Source: Bolinopsis microptera (taxonomy: Eukaryota > Ctenophora > Tentaculata > Lobata > Bolinopsidae). Taken from it: a DNA stretch of 26,711 bases. Where the stretch lies: positions 1 to 26,711 of the forward strand of contig NW_026971864.1 in NCBI RefSeq assembly GCF_026151205.1, read 5' to 3'. Within the stretch, counting starts at the first letter, position 1. Every line of letters starts with the position of its first letter. Shown in pieces: positions 20,366 through 26,711 of this stretch. Position numbers and translations under genes: made by a program. Below the pieces are notes generated by a model, which was not told the DNA's origin, ran no database searches, and was given only the letters and a program-made list of their open reading frames with translations.

Positions 20366-20900
20366 GCACGCCATCACAGAATCAATTTCACTGCACACCA
20401 TCTCAGTTACACTGCCATCAATTCGCCAGCAAAAACGGCATGACGCTATGCGACTGATAAGAGTCGTTAAATTTTTAAAATTTTGGAATAGCTAGCTAGC
20501 CGTAGCTATGCGCCTGTTTCCACTCTACAACTCTAAAAGCGCATTAATATGATAATTTTAACTAAAGGCAACTTTATATGTGCTCAGCTATGTTTTTTTC
20601 GACAAGCTCCATGTAATGATATACATATTAATCGTTTTAATGAGATCTAATCTTGTGTGAGTTTTGAGTTTGAATTGATAACACTTATTATATATATTAT
20701 TTTTTGAGTAAACATTGGCTGGTACTTCCGGCCGGTCCCCAACTAAAAAACCTGCTCCCCTTTTGGCCCCAAATTAGGTGATTTTAGAGGATGTATCCTC
20801 TCTAGTAAACTCTAGTAAAATCTCTGAAAAAGTGTGTTTCTAAAGCAAAACATGCAGTTTTGCTAGTACTTCTGTTAAGTTTTTCAAAATTGTCCCACTT
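20366..20900. other. LINE 3' tail and intergenic DNA
   Basis: The first 100-200 bases are probably the LINE 3' UTR; no poly(A) tail marks its end. A short perfect palindrome, tagctagcta, sits near 20490. The remainder is AT-rich spacer before the Tudor-Schlafen gene, with a purine/pyrimidine-mixed block at 20730-20780. Confidence 0.4.
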
Positions 20901-20920
20901 TCAAACAACGATTTGGTGCC

Positions 20921-20975
20921 CCCCTAAGATGGCGCTGCATTTCTTGTTTAAATTATATTTAAACCCTGTTTAAAA
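20921..20975 (+). promoter_or_regulatory. Candidate 5' leader: AAGATGGCG motif and 14-codon upstream frame
   Basis: The bases taagatggcgctgc at 20925-20938 resemble the YY1-type AAGATGGCGGC element often found at animal transcription starts. The ATG in it (20929) opens a 14-codon frame ending at TAA 20971-20973, about 58 bp before the main ATG. A further ATG at 21027 overlaps the main start and ends at once (atgcaatga). If transcribed, both would reduce initiation at 21032. This is inference from sequence only. Confidence 0.35.
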
Positions 20976-21031
20976 GTGTTTAATTAATTAATACTTTCCA
21001 AGGTTTTCTCTGCTGGCAAACTACAGATGCA

Positions 21032-23275
21032 ATGAGACAAGAATCGCTTGATGAAATTTTAACTCACTATGCCACCACCAAATCACTTGAAGATAGACTC
21101 GGTGTAGCAAAAAGGCTGCTGAAATATGCAAAAAATTCACCCAGTCTGCCACCATCAAAACAAAATATGTTGATGTCACAGCGGTCGCTATTGCACGATT
21201 TCTGGGAGCTCTTAAAACCAGACTGCATTCAACGACGTCAAGGCATTGATCAGTCAGAAAGTCTGTACGAACTACACTGTATTTCTTTGGAAATACTTAC
21301 CCATTTCAATCAAAAGAAGTATAGGTTTCTCAACAACCATCTTCTCACTGTTCAGAACATTCATGTTCTTGATGACTTGCTAATGTTAAACTCAATCAAT
21401 GCTCATGAACCATGTTGTGTCAAAGCTCTTGAAGCTAGTTGGGCTACGAAAACTGTTGAAAAAGCTCGTGAGGTCATGTGTGGCAATGTATATGATGCAC
21501 TCTTTGATGAACCTAATGAAGATAACATATACGATGTGGAGCTTCTCGCTGAAGACACCGGGGAGAATGTTGTTGACTTGTTATCAAAAGAGTGTGATGT
21601 TGAAGTCAACAATCTGACCCTAAATCTAAAGTCACCCAATACTTTTTCAGAGACAGTTAAGGTAGTTCATGTGGTGAATCCTCAGTTTGTTTGGGTGCAG
21701 GAGTTATCAGATGACATCTTAGAGATCAACCAAGATTTAGCTGATCACATGGCTTCTGCTGCCATCCGGGCCACAAGTCAAGACACTCAGGTTGTAGTGC
21801 GAATGAAAAAGTTGAATTTTCGAGGTCAGGTTTTGGCTTGGAAGGTTTCTTCTGTGCTTGTCTTTGCTATTGATTATGGTTGGCAGTCGGAGGTACCTCA
21901 CTCTTACGTTTTTACTGCAGAAGAACACATTTTTGAGATTCCGTCTCTTGCAAAATTGTGTAGGATAATCAATTTGGTTGCTCCGTGCAAAAAAACCAAA
22001 CTACAGGTGAGGGTGATCAAATTGCTGCAAACAGTGACCAGTTCTGAACCTTTTGCTGGAACCCTCCTAAAAAACCATTTAGATCCAATTGTCGAGCTAG
22101 TCAAAACAACTAGAAATGGAGTCCTCTTGTGTAATGCTCTCCTATACTTTTCACAACTTTGCTTTTATTCCAAACACAGTGCTGTATGTGGCGAGCTCAT
22201 GATTAAACCCACCCTTTCTTGCATTCAGCAGTGGTTCTTTTGTACTGAAGTGCTAGCACAAGGATTAGAAGTTATGAGAAATCTCATTGCAAATAGCGAG
22301 AAGAATAGGGAGATGTTCATTTTTTGTGGTGGTTTAGAATTTGCTTTTAATGCGTATGCCACCTACTGCAAAGAAGAATCTGTTCATTCTCAAGTTCTGC
22401 ACGTTCTGAAGTATTGTTTGGAAGAGTATGAGTTTGAATCCAGTACTTATCAAGTTTATTCCATCGAGAATATCATCTCCTCAGAAAACCGGTCTGAAGA
22501 CAAAGTTGTATTTTCTCATCTTAGTAGTATGTCTCAGTACAACATAGAAACTTCAGATTTCGTTTCTTTCATAGAAAACATTGCAAAACAGCAAGATCTA
22601 GTGGTATTCGCTAGAGAAGTTGTTTCATATTTGAACAGTGCGGAAGGCGGTACTATTTACATTGGAGTCACATATCAAGGTCTTGTAAACGGTTTGTTGA
22701 TGAACCGAGCCCGTAAAGATGAGCACAGAACTAAAATCGACATGGTTATTTCAAAGATGGTTTCAGATTACAAACTTACTGAACTTCCTAACCAACTCGT
22801 TGACTGCTCTTTTCAAAGGGTTGAAAACATTCACAAGCGGGCTATGCCTCAGGATACGTCCATGTACCTTATTAAAGTTTTTGTTACCCCTGGGCGGACT
22901 CTTTCTCGTTTGAGAGAGGGTGATTCCAATGTGTTCTTCAAAAGAAGACACGGGTGTGTGGTACCAATATCAGCAAACGAGCTGAGGCAACAAATAGCTT
23001 GTCAAGGGAACGACAAAAAACAGTTACCTGACTTAGCTAAACTAAATGTGTCTAGAAGAGAACCAATTATTGGTGTAAAAACTGATGTGTCAACAGTTAC
23101 CATGACAACTGATGTGTCAACAGTTACCATGGCAACTGATGTGTCAACATCAGATCAATCACATTTCCTACATTCTGAGGTTACAGATAACATTGCAGCC
23201 AGTAAATCGGAGGACAGGGTTAAGAGTTTAGGACCACCCCCTCTAGTTCCAATTAGTCATCTAAGAAATAATTGA
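21032..23275 (+). CDS. Tudor plus Schlafen/AlbA_2 domain protein, 747 residues
   Basis: A single open frame starts at an ATG and ends at TGA 23273-23275. Residues 1-200 are helical and unrecognised, with an acidic stretch near 158-178. Residues 208-312 look like an extended Tudor domain: VVHVVNPQFVWVQEL, then VFAIDYG (277-283), then EEHIFEIPSLAKLCRI in the usual place of the closing helix. Residues 315-475 are Leu-rich helices resembling ARM/HEAT repeats. Residues 488-655 fit the Schlafen AlbA_2 fold: AREVVSYLNSAEGGTIYIGV (527-546), QGLVNGL, and a C-terminal NVFFKRRHGCVVPISANEL (633-651) like the family's YxRxG end. The tail has a 27-bp tandem repeat. In known biology Tudor domains bind methylarginine of Piwi proteins, and Schlafen folds cut RNA; nematode PUCH uses Schlafen folds to trim piRNA precursors. 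A germline small-RNA role is inference. The nearest known relatives may be SLFNL1-like proteins. Possible upstream exons are not excluded; the frame is open back to 20984. Confidence 0.8.
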   Translation: MRQESLDEILTHYATTKSLEDRLGVAKRLLKYAKNSPSLPPSKQNMLMSQRSLLHDFWELLKPDCIQRRQGIDQSESLYELHCISLEILTHFNQKKYRFLNNHLLTVQNIHVLDDLLMLNSINAHEPCCVKALEASWATKTVEKAREVMCGNVYDALFDEPNEDNIYDVELLAEDTGENVVDLLSKECDVEVNNLTLNLKSPNTFSETVKVVHVVNPQFVWVQELSDDILEINQDLADHMASAAIRATSQDTQVVVRMKKLNFRGQVLAWKVSSVLVFAIDYGWQSEVPHSYVFTAEEHIFEIPSLAKLCRIINLVAPCKKTKLQVRVIKLLQTVTSSEPFAGTLLKNHLDPIVELVKTTRNGVLLCNALLYFSQLCFYSKHSAVCGELMIKPTLSCIQQWFFCTEVLAQGLEVMRNLIANSEKNREMFIFCGGLEFAFNAYATYCKEESVHSQVLHVLKYCLEEYEFESSTYQVYSIENIISSENRSEDKVVFSHLSSMSQYNIETSDFVSFIENIAKQQDLVVFAREVVSYLNSAEGGTIYIGVTYQGLVNGLLMNRARKDEHRTKIDMVISKMVSDYKLTELPNQLVDCSFQRVENIHKRAMPQDTSMYLIKVFVTPGRTLSRLREGDSNVFFKRRHGCVVPISANELRQQIACQGNDKKQLPDLAKLNVSRREPIIGVKTDVSTVTMTTDVSTVTMATDVSTSDQSHFLHSEVTDNIAASKSEDRVKSLGPPPLVPISHLRNN
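23081..23152 (+). repeat. 27-bp tandem repeat inside the Tudor-Schlafen gene
   Basis: actgatgtgtcaacagttac plus catgaca or catggca occurs twice in full (23081-23107, 23108-23134) and once in part (from 23135). It encodes TDVSTVTM(T/A) repeats, a Ser/Thr-rich disordered tail. The copies are in frame and almost identical, so the expansion is recent. Confidence 0.9.
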
Positions 23276-23798
23276 TCAGGTTTTGTTTTTAAGTTGCTTT
23301 AATTTCAAAACTTAATGATTTCAGTGCGATAATTCGATTATTAGTTGAAATAAAAGGCTTGCTTCAATTTCAATTTTAAATTACACATTTTAAATTATAC
23401 TTTTGTCATTTCCGGGTTATATTCCTTCAAAATAAATGATTACGTATTAATCATTATTATATATATGACCGTAGGTCATATTTTTAATAAATTTTCATAT
23501 TTTTAACAAACGTTCATTACTTATAATGTTATCTCGTGTGGTTTCATTTATCTGCAGCATATATATATTATAGATAAGTTATGATACAATCAATTACAAA
23601 ATAACTAATAACAATGAAAAGCACAGTTTATTATAAAGCCAAATCATTTACCAGTGGTAGCCTCTGAATTCTTCGTTTGCCCGATATCGTCATCACCATT
23701 CACCACCACAGCTCTGACTTTATGACAACATTCAAACGTTTATTTTTAAACCGGCTCAATTTTTTTGGGCACAGATTGTGTTGGTTTGCTTACTTGCT
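23276..23798. other. Spacer between the two host genes
   Basis: This holds the 3' UTR of the upstream gene and the 5' region of the next. It contains two polyadenylation-signal hexamers and a perfect inverted repeat, atatgacc-gta-ggtcatat (23463-23481). No conventional GTAAGT or GTGAGT splice donor stands out before the acceptor at 23821. Confidence 0.5.
23349..23354 (+). terminator. Polyadenylation signal AATAAA
   Basis: AATAAA lies 74 bp after the stop of the Tudor-Schlafen gene, in AT-rich sequence. A second AATAAA at 23431-23436 is an alternative. Confidence 0.5.
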
Positions 23799-23821
23799 TA
23801 CTAAATTTGATTATTTTTCAG
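23799..23821 (+). promoter_or_regulatory. Splice acceptor (cis or trans) before the CLCC1-like gene
   Basis: TACTAAA (23799-23805), close to the consensus branch point, is followed by a T-rich tract and CAG at 23819-23821. The next ATG is 11 bases on, at 23833. In-frame codons upstream of the acceptor (from 23677) are low-complexity and are best read as intron or outron. Confidence 0.6.
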
Positions 23822-23832
23822 GTGGATATATA

Positions 23833-24987
23833 ATGGCAAGTGTAATACTTCTACTCTCCTTTTCTCTTCTATTGGAAAGAAGTCAGGGGTATGTAGACGA
23901 ATCACCTGACCCTGATTTCGCTCCAAAGCAATCTCTTGACAACCCAGAAAGAAGTTCTAAAAACGTGGAAAAGAGTGAACATGAAAAGAAAAGTGATTTA
24001 AGCAAACCTATGAGACTTGCAGGACACTACAGATTTTTAATAAAAGAAATCCTGAAACGAGACTTGTTGTCCAATTCTGAAAAAGAACTTTTTGAAAATG
24101 CAGATAATGTTGATCCTTATTCAATCGCAGAAGCAATTTTACGACTGATCCCTGATCTGCCAGAAGAACACTCTCAGAATACTGAAACCCTCTCTTGGTC
24201 CCTACACAATCTGAACCAAGATACTTTTCAGAAACTCGCTGTTACTTATGCCATTTCAATATTTAGCTTGGGTTATTTGAACAAGAGATGTCGACACTTC
24301 CTTGTATCACTTCACGCGATCCTGTTGTATCTGTATGCCGTGTACTCTCGCATCAACCTCCAGTACAGTGAAATCAGGGGACGGAAGTTGGCTACAATCA
24401 GCAACCTACCAAGCCACTGTAAAGAGGAGTTTAGCATTTCCAGCTTCCTCTCCCGCACCTGGTCCGTACTACAAATAGGAGACAAATGTGTTAAATATCA
24501 CCAGCAAGTTTTAACAGACCCTCTGTACGAGATACAGTATCTAAAGTGCTTCTTCTACCCTCTGGTATCAAGTCTGTTAACCCCTCTAACAGTTCTAGGT
24601 GAAGAGCTGGGACCCTTCCTGGAGAACGTGTTGAACCCTTTCCCATTCCACCTACAAGTATTCGTCATAGCGTTTGTTAGTGTTGTCATGGGCGGTCTGA
24701 TGACTACAGTTGTAACTGTAGCTAAACAGAGACCAGGCTCTTCAGTAACCGCACAAACTGAACTTAAGGCACAGTTAGCACAAACTGAACAATTAGCTCT
24801 GATTCACAAGGAGGTAATGCAGGAGCTGGTAGTAATGAAGAGAGACGTTACTGAGTTGAAGAACAGTGTTAGTTTCAGTGAAGTGACTAGTTGTCATGGT
24901 AACTGCACTACTGAAGTGACTGATATAATGCTGCTCAAAGAAAGACGAGAAGAAGAGAGACTCTTCTTTAGAAGTGCAGAGACCTGA
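23833..24987 (+). CDS. CLCC1-like ER membrane protein, 384 residues
   Basis: I chose the ATG at 23833 rather than the upstream in-frame codons from 23677. It follows a strong splice acceptor and begins a signal peptide (MASVILLLSFSLLLERSQG, 1-19). Membrane segments are at about 134-150, 155-173 and 274-297. Similarity to animal CLCC1 (chloride channel CLIC-like 1) rests on order and motifs. There is a helix HYRFLIKEIL (65-74); a paired membrane segment ending in INLQYSEIRGRKLATI; a luminal loop with C196 and C219, the latter in CVKYHQQVLTDPLYE, matching the family's C-x~22-C-x-KYYE-type pattern; and PLTVLGEELGPF before the last membrane segment. A coiled coil follows (about 305-345). CLCC1 acts in the ER and nuclear-envelope membrane, with proposed roles in anion flux and membrane remodelling. 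The cytosolic tail, about 87 residues, is shorter than my recollection of the human protein's. Confidence 0.72.
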   Translation: MASVILLLSFSLLLERSQGYVDESPDPDFAPKQSLDNPERSSKNVEKSEHEKKSDLSKPMRLAGHYRFLIKEILKRDLLSNSEKELFENADNVDPYSIAEAILRLIPDLPEEHSQNTETLSWSLHNLNQDTFQKLAVTYAISIFSLGYLNKRCRHFLVSLHAILLYLYAVYSRINLQYSEIRGRKLATISNLPSHCKEEFSISSFLSRTWSVLQIGDKCVKYHQQVLTDPLYEIQYLKCFFYPLVSSLLTPLTVLGEELGPFLENVLNPFPFHLQVFVIAFVSVVMGGLMTTVVTVAKQRPGSSVTAQTELKAQLAQTEQLALIHKEVMQELVVMKRDVTELKNSVSFSEVTSCHGNCTTEVTDIMLLKERREEERLFFRSAET

Positions 24988-25648
24988 GTCAGTGCTGTAG
25001 AGATCTGTTTATAAGTATTCTCTTACAAATTAAAACCCACTAATAGTGTTTAGATGGTAAAACCTAAATCAATAGGCTCTATGTAATATTATAAGAAGCA
25101 CGTTTAATGTAATACTCAATTTTTGATATTTTATTTTCGACATTTCTGTGGTTTCTAGCTTTAGTTGTCATATTGTTATTTTTTGTTAGAAAAAGAAATT
25201 TAAGATTCTTAAATCTTTTAGATTTGTTATGATTATTTTATTAATGATTTTAAAAAAAAAGATTATTTAGGATTTATTTTATCCATGTGGACCGTGGTGC
25301 AAAATTTAAGTCATAAATTTGCTTCTCAAAACATAAAACAATCTGATTTTGATCTTCTGACTTTCTTTGTATTATTTTTTGACGAAACTCGTACAATATA
25401 AATGCAACAGTTATTTCTTTTTCTTTAACTTCAGCTGTAACAGGCCCTCAATTATACATACCCAGGCACATCTTGTGGTTTGGCGGCCGCCACCGCACGA
25501 AATCTTACTGTATAAAGTCAACTGCGCGGCTCTGATAGCGGTTACTGTTGCGCGCGTTTTGGCACGTGGTAATTGTTAATTTGAAGGAGAATGAGGTGGA
25601 ATTGTATTTTAAGTAAAGAAATCAATTTTTATTTGAACTACCCACTTA
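24988..25648. other. 3' UTR and intergenic DNA
   Basis: ATTAAA at 25029-25034 may serve as the polyadenylation signal of the CLCC1-like gene. The remainder is very AT-rich with short A and T runs. A CG-rich patch (25523-25560, gcgcggctct and ttgcgcgcgtt) resembles others in the window. No gene seen. Confidence 0.45.
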
Positions 25649-25650
25649 GG

Positions 25651-25735
25651 GGCCATCCTCTTAGAACATTCGCCAAAATCCGGATTTTCCAACAAATTTT
25701 TATAGCAAATAAAAATAACTTAAATTCACTAGTAA
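25651..25735 (+). mobile_element. Solitary terminus of a Harbinger-like MITE
   Basis: ggggccatcctcttag at 25651, preceded by TTA, resembles the terminus ggggccatctacttag of the complete element at 2902-3455, which also has a TWA-type flank. No matching right end (ggatggcccc) is present in the remaining window, so this is a truncated copy or a related element whose right end was lost. The border on the right is arbitrary. Confidence 0.4.
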
Positions 25736-25818
25736 AATGCAGGTAGTATATCTGTTAGTGAAGTCAATCCCGATCGAAATAATCAATCCCTGGATTCGGG
25801 AATCACAAGCAACAAAAA

Positions 25819-25862
25819 TCCCGGGATTCCCGAAAACTGGGAATTTCCCGGGATTCCCGAAA
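25819..25862 (+). repeat. 17-bp direct repeat tcccgggattcccgaaa, two copies
   Basis: Copies at 25819-25835 and 25846-25862 are identical, separated by actgggaatt-type sequence. Each contains the inverted pair ggga/tccc. Related gattcgggaatc lies just upstream (25793). Confidence 0.8.
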
Positions 25863-26711
25863 GCAAATGGCGCTCATCTTGAAGTCCCATTTTGTGTAAT
25901 AAAGTCATGTCCATGCCATGACCCAACTTTTATTTTTATGGTTGTACTTGTAGACTGTTTCAATAGTACATTCATAAAAGCTGCCTCTTCATGTCACAAG
26001 CAGATACCACAAGTGTCATTATTAGCCTTCTTTTCTTAAATAGTACCTTAAGACTACTATTGCACAAACAACTTGGACCCATTCTATTAGTATTACGGAA
26101 TTTTGTATGCATCCTGCCAGCTATTGAAAATGGAAAAGGTCAGTCCAGGCTCAATCGATCTTACCTGGGGACCCCAGGCTATTATGTTCATATTAAACCG
26201 AATAAAGATTCGGCGGAATGGCAGGCTGAGCGCCGCCCAGTAAAATCGATCAGGACGGCCTGACCGTTTTTATAGCAGCGTCCATAAATGCCAGGATCTT
26301 CCCTTAACCCCTGGTTGGGTGAAACAACTCATCTCCATTTTAATAGAGATACGTACTTTTGGCTGGCTGGCTTCAGGACTGCTGGGTTGTGGGTGAATCT
26401 TTTGTTTCGTCTAGAAACTCATATAGCGTTATATTTTTGTTTTTCTTAACCTGGACGATACAGACTAACTAAATTGCAGTAAATTCATTCGAATATTCTT
26501 ACAGTCACCAAGATTTGACTAGGTCGAACGGAAAAATTAGGTCTCGACTCTCACGCAGGAATTAGGTCTCAAGCAGGCGCGGCAGAGCAACGATCTGGAA
26601 GGGTTGACACTTGACATCGTCAATCAACTAAACAGTTATACTTATAGTTGCAAATCTTAAAATATGCGAATGAATTGACCGCAATATTTATATAGTTACA
26701 CGATTGACGGT
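25863..26711. other. Non-coding right end of the window
   Basis: Short frames of 90-100 codons have no recognisable domain. Small palindromes include ctggggaccccag near 26164 and ccgaat-aaag-attcgg near 26197. A GC-richer block from 26140 to 26330 could be part of a SINE or MITE but shows no clear promoter boxes. aattaggtctc occurs twice (near 26536 and 26560). Confidence 0.4.
26582..26628 (-). repeat. Dispersed repeat, inverse copy of 10257-10295
   Basis: The reverse complement of this segment (ttgattgacgatgtcaagtg, then tcaacccttccagatcgttg, then ctctgc) matches 10257-10295 apart from a 7-base insertion and a few substitutions. It lacks the second hairpin arm present at 10299-10312. Confidence 0.65.

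Noticed and set aside
23677-23832. 52-codon N-terminal extension of the CLCC1-like protein
   Set aside because: A strong splice acceptor lies between it and the ATG at 23833, and a signal peptide begins at that ATG. The extension has no similarity to the family.
25737-26263. Two overlapping frames at the right end
   Set aside because: They run through short direct and inverted repeats and show no family resemblance.
26140-26330. Possible tRNA-derived SINE
   Set aside because: GC-richer with palindromes, but no convincing A and B box pair could be read.

Overview
This is an AT-rich eukaryotic, almost certainly metazoan, chromosome segment. It is dominated by LINE retrotransposons, satellite DNA and MITE-like elements, with two recognisable host genes near the right side. 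Evidence for an animal: a Tudor plus Schlafen/AlbA_2 protein, a protein resembling the animal ER membrane protein CLCC1, and LINEs of the CR1/Jockey type with an APE-type endonuclease. The repeat types and a C-terminal domain fused to one LINE remind me of cnidarian and other early-branching or marine invertebrate genomes. The species cannot be fixed from the sequence. No bacterial operon, CRISPR array, rRNA or convincing tRNA was seen.

Layout, left to right. 1-1380: non-coding, with one direct repeat about 552 bp apart. 1381-2150: decayed 3' end of a LINE. 2902-3455: a PIF/Harbinger-like MITE with a TAA target duplication. 3756-4860: interspersed 124-bp and 159-bp repeats, interrupted by a 332-bp inverted-repeat element and a G23 run. 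4905-8450: a satellite of about 235-bp monomers whose centre is a 702-bp, three-monomer higher-order repeat. 8854-9213: a foldback element with perfect 32-bp arms, followed by AT-rich direct repeats. 9214-10600: non-coding with strong hairpins.

10801-16133 is a nested retrotransposon. A LINE reading frame, fused at its 5' side to a foreign domain, is cut inside the reverse transcriptase just after its first catalytic Asp. A 3-kb LINE of another family lies in the cut in the opposite direction. Both frames are open apart from the cut, so both insertions look young. 16134-18448 is non-coding apart from one weak minus-strand exon candidate. 18449-20365 is a further 5'-truncated LINE with a long open reverse transcriptase frame.

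20366-25100 is the host gene pair, both on the + strand. The first (21032-23275) encodes a 747-residue protein with an extended-Tudor-like region, a helical middle and a C-terminal Schlafen/AlbA_2 fold. Tudor and Schlafen modules are known separately from piRNA biology; their presence in one polypeptide is the most interesting feature here. The second (23833-24987) encodes a signal-peptide, three-membrane-segment CLCC1-like protein. Its ATG lies 11 nt after a strong splice acceptor. The remaining 1.6 kb at the right holds a half MITE, short inverted and direct repeats, and a repeat shared with 10257-10295.
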